Translations under genes and position numbers: made by a program
Source of the DNA: JACDAN01 sp963827705
GTDB taxonomy: Bacteria > Actinomycetota > Thermoleophilia > Gaiellales > Gaiellaceae
Reading direction: 5' to 3'
DNA: 64,000 bases
Assembly: GCA_963827705.1 (NCBI GenBank)
Contig: CAWHBN010000004.1
Coordinates: 1-64,000 of the forward strand
The notes under the pieces: generated by a model
What the model was told of the DNA's origin: nothing
Seen by the model: only the letters and a program-made list of their open reading frames with translations
The model's database searches: none
Part shown: positions 41,131-50,381 of the stretch, piece by piece
How the letters are laid out: each line of letters opens with the position of its first letter
Position numbering within the stretch: position 1 is the stretch's first letter

Positions 41131-42313
41131 CTACAGGTATCCCAGCGGATCCACGGCCGAGCCGTTGACGCGCACCTCGAAGTGCAGGTGCGGGCCGAAG
41201 CAGTGGCCGGTGCAGCCCGACGTAGCCGATGGTCTGTCCCTGTGAGACGGGCCCGCCGCCGACCACGAAGCTCGACTGGTGGCCATACGCAGTGGCGACG
41301 CCGTTGCCGTGGTCGATGATGATCAGGTTTCCATAGCCGCCCATCCAGCCGGCGTAGATGACGTTGCCCGACGCCGATGCCTGGATCGGCGTGCCGTACC
41401 CGGCGCCGATGTCGATGCCTTCGTGCATGCGGCCCCAGCGCCAGCCGAAGCCGCTGACGACCGGCCCGCCGACCGGCCAGATCATGCCGCTCGCCGAGAC
41501 CGTCCCGTCGCCGGTGCTGGAGTAGCTCGGGCCGGACTGGGCCGCATTGATCCGAGCAGCGAGCTGGGCGCTGACCTTCAGCAGTTCCTCGGCCTTGCCC
41601 TCGTACTGCTCCGCGGCCTCGTGAGCCTCGTCTCTCGCCTCCCGCTTCGCGCTGCGCGCCTCGGCCAGCCCCCGTCGCGAGATCAGCAGCTGGTCGTAGG
41701 CTGCGCGCTGCTGCTGTGTCCTGATCTCGACCGCACGGGTCACGGCTGCGACGCGCGCCTTCGTCTTCCCGGTGCGCTCCTTCAGCTGGCGCATGTGGTC
41801 ACGGGCTCCCGTGACGTGCTGCACGACCCGGTGGTCCTGCGCGGCGATCGAGTCGAGATAGTCGATCTGGTCGAGCGCCGCGCTGAAACTGTCCGCCTCG
41901 AGGACGATGTCGAGCGTGCTCGGATCCTCACCCTCGTAGATGGCCACCAAGCGGTCGGCGAGCCTCATCTGCGCGACCGCGTACTGCCCCCGGAGGTACC
42001 TGAGGCGCTCGCTCTGCAGGCGGTAGAGCGCCTTGACCGCCTCCAGCTTCTGCTGGTGGAGCGCGAGGTCCTCCTCGAGCGCGGCCAGCCGGCTGGAGAC
42101 GTCGCCTACCTCGGCCTCGAGTGCCTGGATCCGGTCCGAGACCGACGCGATCTCTGAGCGGAGCGCCTCCTCGCGAGCCCTGGCCTGGTCGGCCTTCGAT
42201 TGGAGCGCCTGCGCCTGATCGTCGAGCCGCTGTTTGCGGTCGTAGATGCTGCCCGAAGCGGGAGCCGCTACGAGCAGGGCGAGAACGAGGCTGCAGACGA
42301 GTCGTCGAGCCAT
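41131..42313 (-). CDS. Secreted M23-family peptidoglycan endopeptidase with coiled coil, +1 frameshift near the C-terminus
   Basis: Signal peptide from the ATG at 42313 (M-A-R-R-L-V-C-S, core to A-P-A-S-G). A long coiled coil (about 25-250) as in EnvC/RipA-like proteins leads to an M23 domain with M-H-E-G-I-D-I-G and Y-G-H-Q-S. Near 41217 one extra G shifts the frame; without it the end reads C-T-G-H-C-F-G-P-H-L-H-F-E-V-R and stops at 41131, restoring the zinc motif in 393 residues. Probably cleaves cross-links at division. Confidence 0.87.
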
Positions 42314-42371
42314 AGGGGCCGTGTTCGCGAACCGGGAAGACCTCCCTCCCAAGCCCGGAATTGCGGGGATC

Positions 42372-42704
42372 CTACCCGTCGGATCGGCTAGATGGGAGCT
42401 TTGGCGGCGAAAAGCGCTGCTCGGAGGGGTCTTTCGGAGTCTCGGATGGCAACAGAGCCGCTGCCTGCCGCCGAAGCGGGTAGACCTGCTTCCGGTAGTC
42501 CTCGTCGGTGATCTTCCCCGTGCGGTGGTCGAACTCGAGCTCCTTGAGCTCCGCGAGGACGCGATCCCGCTCCTCCGCCTTGGCGAGTTCGTCGTCGGCC
42601 GGCGTCAGCGGCGCGGGAGGCTCTTTCGCCCGCAGGAACGGGACCGCAACGAAGACGACCGCGGCTGCCGCCAGCAGCGCGCCGAGCAGGAGCTCAGGGC
42701 TCAC
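42372..42704 (-). CDS. CcmI/CycH-like cytochrome c biogenesis membrane protein
   Basis: 110 residues: one N-terminal membrane helix (residues 5-24), then charged helices with the pattern R-D-R-V-L-A-E-L-K-E-L-E-F-D-H-R-T-G-K-I plus T-D-E-D-Y, which is the conserved N-terminal region of CcmI. The TPR part of CcmI is absent. It overlaps the ccmF stop by four bases, supporting a role in heme attachment. Confidence 0.72.
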   Translation of the reverse strand: MSPELLLGALLAAAAVVFVAVPFLRAKEPPAPLTPADDELAKAEERDRVLAELKELEFDHRTGKITDEDYRKQVYPLRRQAAALLPSETPKDPSEQRFSPPKLPSSRSDG

Positions 42705-44695
42705 GCGCGGGCGAGTGCCTCGCTGCGGCCGTAGCGAACCGCCAGCCGGCGCTGCTCTCTGGCATCCGGCCAGAGGGCGATCGCAGCGCCGGCGAGAAAG
42801 ACGAAGCCGGCGACCCAGATCAGGTTGACGAGCGGCTTCACGAGCGCCCGGATGAAGACCGTGCCGTCGGGGTCGATCTGGTCGGCGATGAGGAACAGGT
42901 CCTCCCCGTTGAGCCTGTCGGACCGAATCGCGGCTTCGTTCGAGACCTGCTGCTCGGCGAAGTAGCGGTTCTTGCCCGGCCGCAGGGTCCCGAGCGACTC
43001 ACCGTCTCGTGAGACGTCCACGACGGCTCGGATCTCCTGAGCGTTCGCCCCTCGCGACTCCTCGACCCCCCGGTAGCGCAGGTCGTAGCCCGCCACCGAA
43101 AACGCGTCGCCCGGCCGGAGCCGCTGGTCGACGATCGTGTCGTAGGCGCTCGAGCCGATGACGCCGATCGCGAGCAGCACGATCGACGCGTGGACGATGT
43201 AGCCGCCGTACCGCCGGCGGTTGCGCCCGACCAGCGAGCTGAAGGCGCCGGCCCAGCTCGAGCTGCCGAGCGCGTGCCTCGCCTGTGTGCCGCGCACGAA
43301 CTCGAGCACGATCGACGCAAGCACGAAGGCGCAGAACGTATAGCCGACGAGGCCCGGGATCGACGAGCCCGCGCCGAGCACTACCAGGAGGACGCCGCAT
43401 GCGAGCGCGAACCCCGCGGGCCAGGCAAACGTCCTCCCCAGTCCGCGCAGTGACGCACGGCGCCAGGCGATCAGCGGCCCGATGGCCATCAGCAGGAGCA
43501 GCGGGAGGCCAAAGGCCTTGAGGAAGAAGTTGTAGTACGGCGGCCCGACGGTCACGGGCTCGCCGCGGACCGCCTCCGTCAGGATCGGGTAGAGGACGCC
43601 CCAGAGGATCGTCAGGCAGAGGGCGACGAGCAGCAGGTTGTTGTAGAGAAAGCTCGCCTCACGCGAGATGGGCGACTCGAGCCGCGTCTTCGAACGCAGC
43701 AGGGGTAGTCGCGAGAGGACGAGCAGGATCGAGCCGGCCAGGACGAGCCCGATGAAGCCGAGGAACCATGGCCCGATCGAGCTCTCGGTGAAGGAGTGGA
43801 TCGAGCTGATGATCCCCGAGCGCGTCAGGAAGGTGCCGAAAAGCGCCAGTGCGAAGGCCCCGATCACGAGGATGACGTTCCAGATCTTCAGCATCCCGCG
43901 CTTCTCCTGGATCATCACGGAGTGCAGGAACGCCGTCGCGGCGAGCCACGGCATGAGCGCGGCGTTCTCGACGGGATCCCACGCGAAGTAGCCGCCCCAG
44001 CCGACCTCGACGTAGGCCCAGTGGGCGCCGAGGAGCTGGCCGAAGCCGAGAAACGTCCAGGCGACGAGCGTCCACCGGCGGGTGACCACGATCCAGAGCT
44101 CGTCGCTTCTCCGCGCCGCCAGAGCGCCCATCGCGAAGGCGAACGGGATCGTCAGCCCGACGAACCCGAGGTAGAGCATCGGCGGGTGGGCGAGCATGTA
44201 CGGGTTCTGGAGGCTCGGGTTGAGCCCGGCTCCGTCGGCCGGCGCCGCCTGGGTCGCGAACGGACTGGAGACGGCGACAAGCGTGAACGCGAAGAACGTG
44301 ATCACGCCGCCGAGGATCGGCACCGCCCACGGGAGGAGGCTTGCCGCCGACCGCCGTGCGAGGAGGACCGCGATCGCCGAGAAGCCGGTGAGGATCAGGA
44401 GCCAGAGGAGAAGCGAGCCCTCCTGCCCGCCCCAGAACGCCGAGATCGTGTACCCGAGCGGCAGCTCTCGGCTCGTGTGGTCGGCGACGTAGACGAAGCT
44501 GAAATCGTTCTGGACGAGCGCCGTGAGCAGGACGGCCGAGCCCACGAGGGCCGCCGCGAAGGACGCCACGACAGCGTTCTGCGCCGACTCCGCGAGCCGC
44601 TGGCGGCGCTGACGGGCTGCAATGGCACCGGCGACCACTGCATAAAGGGCCAGCCCGAGGCACACGATGAGCGCTGCGCGCCCGAGCTCGGGCAT
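42701..44695 (-). CDS. ccmF: Cytochrome c heme lyase subunit CcmF
   Basis: 664 residues from the ATG at 44695; about 14 membrane segments. The tryptophan-rich heme motif is W-G-G-Y-F-A-W-D-P-V-E-N-A-A-L-M-P-W, with F-W-G-G-Q-E-G-S-L-L-L-W upstream. CcmF, with CcmH, transfers heme from CcmE to apocytochrome c outside the membrane. Next to ccmE, separated exactly by a 160-bp palindromic element. Confidence 0.95.
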   Translation of the reverse strand: MPELGRAALIVCLGLALYAVVAGAIAARQRRQRLAESAQNAVVASFAAALVGSAVLLTALVQNDFSFVYVADHTSRELPLGYTISAFWGGQEGSLLLWLLILTGFSAIAVLLARRSAASLLPWAVPILGGVITFFAFTLVAVSSPFATQAAPADGAGLNPSLQNPYMLAHPPMLYLGFVGLTIPFAFAMGALAARRSDELWIVVTRRWTLVAWTFLGFGQLLGAHWAYVEVGWGGYFAWDPVENAALMPWLAATAFLHSVMIQEKRGMLKIWNVILVIGAFALALFGTFLTRSGIISSIHSFTESSIGPWFLGFIGLVLAGSILLVLSRLPLLRSKTRLESPISREASFLYNNLLLVALCLTILWGVLYPILTEAVRGEPVTVGPPYYNFFLKAFGLPLLLLMAIGPLIAWRRASLRGLGRTFAWPAGFALACGVLLVVLGAGSSIPGLVGYTFCAFVLASIVLEFVRGTQARHALGSSSWAGAFSSLVGRNRRRYGGYIVHASIVLLAIGVIGSSAYDTIVDQRLRPGDAFSVAGYDLRYRGVEESRGANAQEIRAVVDVSRDGESLGTLRPGKNRYFAEQQVSNEAAIRSDRLNGEDLFLIADQIDPDGTVFIRALVKPLVNLIWVAGFVFLAGAAIALWPDAREQRRLAVRYGRSEALARA

Positions 44696-44697
44696 TA

Positions 44698-44857
44698 GTG
44701 CCCCTTCGGGTGACGCTGCCCCGCTTCTGGGTCGCGAGCACCAAGCCAGAGCGCGCACTCCGACGAGCCAAGGCTAGGCAGCCTTGGTGGAGGAGGGTGG
44801 GTTCTGGCGCCGCGTGATCGCGGGCCAGAAGCCGGCGTGTGTCGCCTGGAGGGGCAC
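44698..44857. repeat. 160-bp palindromic element, family A, copy 1
   Basis: Ends GTGCCCC (44698-44704) and GGGGCAC (44851-44857), flanked on both sides by TTA. The centre is a perfect hairpin: CCAAGGCT (44768-44775), loop AGGC, AGCCTTGG (44780-44787). Strongly similar in reverse to 5252-5412. It exactly fills the ccmE-ccmF gap within one operon, so it must be transcribed. Confidence 0.87.
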
Positions 44858-45247
44858 TTAGGTCTTCTTAGAGCTGTACTTGGACGGGCACTTCGTCACG
44901 AGCGTGCCCGGGGTGCCGACGAAGGTGCCGCCGTGCACCCGGCCCTTCAACGAGATGTCGCGACCGACCTTGAACATGTCGGGGACCGAGCCCGTGTAGG
45001 TCACAGGGAGCCGGACCGTGGAGCCTCCCTCAACGTCCTTGATCCGGAAGCGAATGGTCCGCCCGCTCCGCTGGACCGGCGCGACGACCTGTCCGACGAT
45101 CGTAATCTCGCCCGTCCGGCCGTTCAGCTGGCTCGGCCGGAGCTGCGGCGTCCCGCCGGCGATCGAGGTGTAGAGCAGGAAGACGGCCAACATCGCCGCC
45201 ACGGAGAGGGCGATGACGAGGCGGGCAGGGCTGGAACGGCGCGCCAC
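44858..45247 (-). CDS. ccmE: Heme chaperone CcmE, CxxxY variant
   Basis: 129 residues: one membrane anchor (11-28) and a small beta-barrel with V-G-Q-V, I-R-F-R-I-K-D, V-T-Y-T-G-S-V-P-D-M-F and V-x-L-K-G-R-V. The classical heme histidine motif (H-D-E-x-Y) is absent; the end is L-V-T-K-C-P-S-K-Y, a CxxxY motif, known from archaeal and some deltaproteobacterial CcmE. Cysteine would therefore bind heme. Confidence 0.92.
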   Translation of the reverse strand: MARRSSPARLVIALSVAAMLAVFLLYTSIAGGTPQLRPSQLNGRTGEITIVGQVVAPVQRSGRTIRFRIKDVEGGSTVRLPVTYTGSVPDMFKVGRDISLKGRVHGGTFVGTPGTLVTKCPSKYSSKKT

Positions 45248-45271
45248 GCCGTCAGTTTAGCCCCGGTGAGA

Positions 45272-45517
45272 TCAGCCTTCGCGGGTGGGTGCCGGGCGCC
45301 GCCGATCCGGGATCCGGTACCCGTGCTCCTCGCACAGGCTGCCCGGCGAGTCCTCGGTCAGCGCGTCGCAGTAGCCCTTCCCGTACGCGGCCCGCATGAA
45401 GGCGGCGACGATCTCGAGGTTCCACTCACCGACGTCGGCTGCCTCACGCCAGAGGTCGGTCAGGCGGAGGTCGATGTCAAGCTCGAGCAGATCGATTCTG
45501 GACGGGCGCTTGGCCAT
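45272..45517 (-). CDS. Small acidic protein of unknown function
   Basis: 81 residues, M-A-K-R-P-S-R-I-D-L-L-E-L-D. Helical centre with A-A-F-M-R-A-A-Y-G-K-G-Y-C-D-A-L, a second cysteine, and a basic tail. It lies 24 bp before ccmE on the same strand. Family not recognised; steady codon use suggests a real gene. Confidence 0.75.
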   Translation of the reverse strand: MAKRPSRIDLLELDIDLRLTDLWREAADVGEWNLEIVAAFMRAAYGKGYCDALTEDSPGSLCEEHGYRIPDRRRPAPTREG

Positions 45518-45572
45518 GAACTCAGGGTAGGAACGGCGTCGGACGCCATCCTCATTGGGCTACGGTCCCTCC

Positions 45573-46400
45573 GTGGGCAAGCTGCGATTCGGGCCTGCGC
45601 GCATCCCGTCGCGCGAGTCGCCGGAAGAGGCGGTGGCGATCCTCTTGGAGCGCGGCTACTCGGCCTGCGAGATCGACTTCGAGGGCAAGTTCTGGATGGG
45701 CTACCCGTGGGCGGAGCGGCTAGGTGAGCTGGCGCGGGACGCCGGCATCGTCCTTTCCGTCCATGCTCCGATCGCCGGCTTCGTCGGGCACGCGGAGCGC
45801 GGCAAGAAGCTGAACATGGCGATCGGGATGCTCGACCACTCGGCGGGAATCGCCCTCGCCGCCGGCGCCGAGCTCGTCGTCTTCCACCCGGGCTTCCTGC
45901 TCGGGCGCGAGCGCGGGCAGGCGCTCGACGACGTGGTCGAGCAGGCGGGCGAGCTGCGCGAGAGGCTGGAGAAGAAGGGCCGCGGCGTGCCGTTCGGGGT
46001 CGAGGTGATGGGCCGGGTGCGCGAGCTCGGGACGATCGACGACGTGCTGGCGATCGCAGGGCGCGTTCCCTGGATCCGCCCGGTGCTCGACTTCGCCCAC
46101 ATGCACGCGACCTCCGACGGCGCGTTCACGGAAGTGGAGCCCTTCGCGTCGGTCCTCGAGCGCGCGGATGCCGTCATGGAACCTGGCGCGCCGTTCCACG
46201 TGCATTTCTCCGATATCGCGTACGCGAACCGGAACGAGACGAAGCACCTCTCTTACGGGGAGGGAACCCTCCGAGCCGAGCCGTTGGCGGACGCGCTCTC
46301 GAAGATCGACCGTCCCGCGACCGTGATCAGTGAATCTCCGGATGAGGAGAGCCACCAGGCGATCCGGGAGATCCTGCTCGCGGCTGCGAACCGGCGCTAG
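45573..46400 (+). CDS. Endonuclease IV-like / xylose-isomerase-type TIM-barrel protein
   Basis: 275 residues from the GTG at 45573. Metal ligands typical of the AP endonuclease 2 fold are visible: H in V-H-A-P-I, H in V-V-F-H-P-G-F, E in G-V-E-V-M-G, D-F-A-H-M-H, and H-V-H-F-S-D. Such proteins include endonuclease IV, acting at abasic sites, and sugar isomerases. The D-F-A-H-M-H and H-F-S-D motifs fit the nuclease side. Divergent from the small acidic protein. Confidence 0.82.
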   Translation: MGKLRFGPARIPSRESPEEAVAILLERGYSACEIDFEGKFWMGYPWAERLGELARDAGIVLSVHAPIAGFVGHAERGKKLNMAIGMLDHSAGIALAAGAELVVFHPGFLLGRERGQALDDVVEQAGELRERLEKKGRGVPFGVEVMGRVRELGTIDDVLAIAGRVPWIRPVLDFAHMHATSDGAFTEVEPFASVLERADAVMEPGAPFHVHFSDIAYANRNETKHLSYGEGTLRAEPLADALSKIDRPATVISESPDEESHQAIREILLAAANRR

Positions 46401-47161
46401 CGCTGCACAGGTTCGGACACGAGCAGGCGCAGGCCCGCGTCGTACTCGTCGAGCCCGCGGAGATGACCGTGACGCGCGTCCCAGGTTCCGTCTTGGAGGT
46501 CGCGTGCAACGGCTTCGACGACGCGATCGACCACCTCCGGAGGCATCCGTGCGAAGCCGGAAGTCGCATTGCGCGCCTGCGCGTCGAGAACCCGCTCGGG
46601 GTGGGCCCAGAAGGAACCGAGTGACCAGTCGGGCGTGTCGCGGGGAATCGGCACCTCCCGCACAGTGACCTCCGAATCGAGCCACCGAGCGAGCGCTTCG
46701 AGCGAAGGGAAGATACGCCGGTCGAGCTCGGCAACCTCTGTGAGGTAGTCCGCCAGCAGCCACATGCGGCCGCTGACCTCAGGGTCGTAGGTGAGGATCA
46801 CAACGGGGCGGCTTGCGACGCGGCGCATCTCCCTGACCCCCCGCTCCTGGTCTTCGTCCCAGTGGTGGATCGTCAGGATCGCCATCGCGGCGTCCATGCT
46901 TCGATCCTCGAAGGGCAGCGGGTACGCCCCGCCAAGGATCGCCGGCGGCCCGCCAGGGTCACGTTGGGCAAGCATCACCTCGCTCGGCTCGACCGCAACG
47001 ACGTCTCGGTCACGCGGCTCGTACGAGCCCGCGCCGGCCCCGACGTTGACGATCGTGCGCGCATCACCCAGCGCCGCGTGGATCAGAGCGGCAATCCGCG
47101 GATCCTCACGGCGCGTGGCGGCGTACTCGGCACCGATCACGTCGTAGCGGGTGCCGAGCAT
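46397..47161 (-). CDS. SAM-dependent methyltransferase (class I)
   Basis: 254 residues. The SAM motif is I-V-N-V-G-A-G-A-G-S-Y-E, followed by V-V-A-V-E-P-S and the motif L-P-F-E-D-R-S-M-D-A-A-M-A. Ubiquinone/menaquinone-type methyltransferase fold; substrate unknown. Follows the cyclase-ATPase gene by 17 bp on the same strand. Ends overlapping the convergent TIM-barrel gene by four bases. Confidence 0.88.
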   Translation of the reverse strand: MLGTRYDVIGAEYAATRREDPRIAALIHAALGDARTIVNVGAGAGSYEPRDRDVVAVEPSEVMLAQRDPGGPPAILGGAYPLPFEDRSMDAAMAILTIHHWDEDQERGVREMRRVASRPVVILTYDPEVSGRMWLLADYLTEVAELDRRIFPSLEALARWLDSEVTVREVPIPRDTPDWSLGSFWAHPERVLDAQARNATSGFARMPPEVVDRVVEAVARDLQDGTWDARHGHLRGLDEYDAGLRLLVSEPVQR

Positions 47162-47178
47162 CGAGGGCTGGGCAGCGG

Positions 47179-50112
47179 CTACGCGGCGCTCTCAGCGACG
47201 TCGCCCGCGCGGAGCTCTTCCAGCCGGCGCTCGAAGGCGGCGATCTCCTCGAACCGCTCGCGCTCCTCCAGGAACTGAATCATCGCCTCGAGCGGGTCCG
47301 AGAGGAAGCGCCTGTACTCGCTTCGCTCGAGGATCTCGATCGACTCACGCAGGAGCGCTTCGGCCTCCTCGTCCCTGCCTTGGCTGGCGCGGACGAGTGC
47401 GAGCGACGCCTTCGTCGATGCCTGTGAGCTGACGTCCTGGGGGCCCACGGTCTCCACGGCCTTCAGCGCGTAGAGCTCCGCCTCGTCGAGCCTGCCCTGG
47501 TCGAGCAGGACCTCGGCGAGGAAGCGCTGCACCTCGCAGAGCGTTCCGCGGTCCTCGAGCGGCTTCAGGATCCGGATTCCCTCGCGCGCCAGCTTCTCCG
47601 CCTCCTCGAGGTCCCCGGACCGACGGACGGTCGACGCGATTCGGAGCATCGCCCGGGCCAGGTGGGTCGCCGCGCCGACCTCCGCGAAGAGCTCGCGCGC
47701 CCGTTCATACTCCTCGAGCGCTTCCTCGTCGCGGCGGCGCCATCCGTAGAGCTCGCCCGACTGCATGTATGCGTGCGCTCTCGCCGTCAGCGACCCGCTC
47801 TCCTCGGCGAGGGCCTTGGCCCGCTCGATCAGCGGCTCCGCCCGATCGTCCTCCTGCCGCGAGGTGTAGATGCCGGCGAGCGAGAGCAGCGCCTCGCTCT
47901 CGAGGTCCGCGCGCTCCAGCCGACGGGCGATCTCGAGCTGCTCCTGGGCGTATCCCTCTCCCTCGGTGAGGCGGCCACGCCACCAGGCGACGGTGTTGAG
48001 CACCTCGAGCGCCAAGACCTTGCTCTCGTCGCGCTCGGCGACCTCGAGGGCCTCCCGCGCCAGCTCTTCGCCACGGCTCACGTCTCCCTCGCGGAAGATG
48101 CTGACCTCCGCGAGAGCGGCGAGCGCCCGGGCTTCGAGATCCTTGTCCCCCGCCTCGCGCGCGAGACTGAGGACCTTCTGCATCTCCGGGGAGACGACGG
48201 GGAACTCACTCATCCGCCAGGCCGCTCGTGCGGCCTGGAACCGCCGCTCGACTGTGGGCTCGAGCTCGACGGCCCGAACGAGGAGCTTGCGCGCCGTCGC
48301 GTTCGCCTCACGCGCGAGCGCCCTCCGGCCGGCCTCTTCCAGCGCCGCGGCTGCTTCCGTCGCGAGACGCTTCGGCGGCGCCCCGTCGAGCTCGGCGAGG
48401 AGCGCCGTCGCATGGTCGAGGTGGTACGCGCGGACCTCCAGCAGCTCTTCGCCCGCGTGCTTCCGCAGCCACTCGGCGAAGCGCTGGTGGTAACCGGCGC
48501 GAGCGGCCTTGGAGAGCCCGCCGTACGCAACCTCGCGGATCAGCACATGCTTGAACTTGAACGCGTCCTGGCCCGAGATCGACGAGCGGGTCTCTGGCAA
48601 GACGATCTCGCGGAGATGAAGATCCTCCAGCAGCGGGTCGATGTCGGTGCCCTCGAGGACCAGTTCGGCGAGCGCGCCCTTCCAGAAGATCCTCCCCATG
48701 ACGGCTGCGCCCTGGAGCAGCTCCTTCTCACCCGGTGGCAGATGGTCGATGCGTGCGGCGATGAGCGCCTGCAGCGTGTCGGGGATCCGCTCGATGCCGC
48801 CGCCGTTCGCCTCCGAGAGCATCCGGACGGTCTCCTCGACGAAGAGCGGGTTGCCCTCGCTCTTGTCGAGGACCGCCTGGCGTGCGCCGCTACCCAGCTC
48901 TCCGTCGAGCAGGGCCTCGACCAGCGCCTCGCTGTCCGTGCGGCCCAGCGGCTCCAGTTCGATCGCCGTCGCGCGCACACGACCGCCGCTCCAGCCCGGA
49001 CGCAAGTCCAGCAGCTCAGGCCGCGCCAGGCACAGCAGCAGGATCGGAACGTTCTTGACCCACGTCGACATGTGCTCGACCAGCTCGAGCAGCGCGTCTT
49101 CGGCCCAGTGGATGTCCTCGAAGACGAGCACGAGCGGCTGCGGCTCGGCCAGCTTCTCCGCCCACTCGCGCGCGGCCCACGCGATCTCCTGCTGGTTCCG
49201 CTCGCCCTTGACCGCCTCCAAGACGCCCGAGGCCAGCGCGAGCAGGTCGGCCACCGCCTCGTCGGGGCAGCAGTCACGCAGCTTCTCGAGCGCGTCATCG
49301 AGCGGGTCGTCGTCCGCGATCCCGGCGGCCGTCTTGACCATGTCCGAGAGCGCCGAGTACGTGACGCCTTCGCCGTATGGAAGCGCACGGCCGTAGAGCA
49401 CCGTGGCGCCCTCGAGGCCGCCGACGAACTCGTTCACGAGCCGGCTCTTCCCGACGCCCGGGTCGCCGTAGATCGTGAAGAGGTGGGCGCGGTTGTCCCG
49501 AACCGCACGGCTGTAGGTGTTCTCGAGGAGCTCGAGCTCGGCATCGCGGCCGACGAGCGGCGCCTGCCGGACGCCCGCGCCCGGCTTGCCGCCCGCGAGG
49601 CAGATGATGCGCCAGGCCCAGACAGGCTCCGCGCGGCCTCGGATCTCGACCGGCCCCTCGTCCTCGACTTCGAACCGACCGAGCGTCAGCCGGTGCGCGC
49701 CCGGGCCGATCATGATGCTGTTGACCGGTGCGGCTTGCTGAAGCCGGGCGGCAATGTTCACCGCCTCGCCAGTCGCGAACGTGGATTCCCTCGCGTCGTC
49801 GACGACGACCTCGCCGGACTCGATTCCGATTCGGACCTCGAGCCCGAGCTCCCGTACGGACTCGAGGATGCCGAGCGCGGCGCGTACCGCGCGCTCGGCG
49901 TCGTCCTCATGCGCCTGGGGGATGCCGAACGCCGCCATGACGGCGTCGCCGGCGAACTTCTCCACGATCCCGCCGTGGGTCACGACGCAATGAGAGACCT
50001 TGTCGAAGTACTGCTGGACGCGCCGGCGCGCGATCTCCGGATCGGTTCCGGTGACCAGCGCTGTCGAGCCGACGAGATCGACGAACAGGACTGTCGCGAG
50101 CTTGCGCTCCAT
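47179..50112 (-). CDS. Class III adenylate cyclase - AAA/STAND ATPase - TPR regulator
   Basis: 977 residues. Cyclase domain (1-175): metal Asp in V-L-F-V-D-L-V-G-S-T, Lys-Asp in V-E-K-F-A-G-D-A-V (adenine-specifying lysine present), N-I-A-A-R-L catalytic motif. ATPase domain (about 185-480): G-D-P-G-V-G-K-S-R Walker A, L-V-F-E-D-I-H-W-A-E-D Walker B. TPR-like helices fill the last 400 residues. A common actinobacterial architecture; may act as a regulated cyclase. Last promoter faces phosphohexomutase. Confidence 0.93.
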   Translation of the reverse strand: MERKLATVLFVDLVGSTALVTGTDPEIARRRVQQYFDKVSHCVVTHGGIVEKFAGDAVMAAFGIPQAHEDDAERAVRAALGILESVRELGLEVRIGIESGEVVVDDARESTFATGEAVNIAARLQQAAPVNSIMIGPGAHRLTLGRFEVEDEGPVEIRGRAEPVWAWRIICLAGGKPGAGVRQAPLVGRDAELELLENTYSRAVRDNRAHLFTIYGDPGVGKSRLVNEFVGGLEGATVLYGRALPYGEGVTYSALSDMVKTAAGIADDDPLDDALEKLRDCCPDEAVADLLALASGVLEAVKGERNQQEIAWAAREWAEKLAEPQPLVLVFEDIHWAEDALLELVEHMSTWVKNVPILLLCLARPELLDLRPGWSGGRVRATAIELEPLGRTDSEALVEALLDGELGSGARQAVLDKSEGNPLFVEETVRMLSEANGGGIERIPDTLQALIAARIDHLPPGEKELLQGAAVMGRIFWKGALAELVLEGTDIDPLLEDLHLREIVLPETRSSISGQDAFKFKHVLIREVAYGGLSKAARAGYHQRFAEWLRKHAGEELLEVRAYHLDHATALLAELDGAPPKRLATEAAAALEEAGRRALAREANATARKLLVRAVELEPTVERRFQAARAAWRMSEFPVVSPEMQKVLSLAREAGDKDLEARALAALAEVSIFREGDVSRGEELAREALEVAERDESKVLALEVLNTVAWWRGRLTEGEGYAQEQLEIARRLERADLESEALLSLAGIYTSRQEDDRAEPLIERAKALAEESGSLTARAHAYMQSGELYGWRRRDEEALEEYERARELFAEVGAATHLARAMLRIASTVRRSGDLEEAEKLAREGIRILKPLEDRGTLCEVQRFLAEVLLDQGRLDEAELYALKAVETVGPQDVSSQASTKASLALVRASQGRDEEAEALLRESIEILERSEYRRFLSDPLEAMIQFLEERERFEEIAAFERRLEELRAGDVAESAA

Positions 50113-50381
50113 CCTTCAAGTCTATGAACGAATGCGGAGGTCGGAAAACTCCCGCTTATGAGACTTTTTCCTCCCAACGCCGCGTTCGCCTGTCGGCTAG
50201 GCGGATGGCGACCCGGTCACCCAGGACCGTGCGGCCGATTGGTCCCCGGGCGTGAAGACGCGCAGCTCACCGGGACTGAGCCAACCGAACGCGCTGACGC
50301 CGTGGCGGATCAGCACTCCGGCGGGCAGACGATCCATGCGCTCGACCATGAGACCACTCGACGCCGGGATAGAGTCCGGCC
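50113..50381. other. Divergent region between cyclase and phosphohexomutase
   Basis: 269 bp holding the promoters of both genes, including an A/T-rich stretch near 50125-50175 before the cyclase gene. Most of the rest is taken by a possible 50-codon minus-strand ORF (50197-50349). Confidence 0.5.
50197..50349 (-). CDS. Possible 50-residue protein
   Basis: ATG to TAG, 51 codons, third-position G/C about 80 percent as in real genes here. Product begins M-V-E-R-M-D-R-L-P-A-G-V-L and has G-W-L-S-P-G-E-L-R-V-F near the middle. No homologue known to me. Divergent by 32 bp from the phosphohexomutase gene. Confidence 0.35.
   Translation of the reverse strand: MVERMDRLPAGVLIRHGVSAFGWLSPGELRVFTPGDQSAARSWVTGSPSA

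Noticed and set aside
47662..50127. Open plus-strand frame of about 820 codons opposite the cyclase-ATPase gene
   Set aside because: The minus-strand protein has clear cyclase, Walker and TPR motifs; the plus-strand product has none. The same applies to long antisense frames over rel, recJ, the GS-like gene and the kinase at 3.9-5.2 kb.
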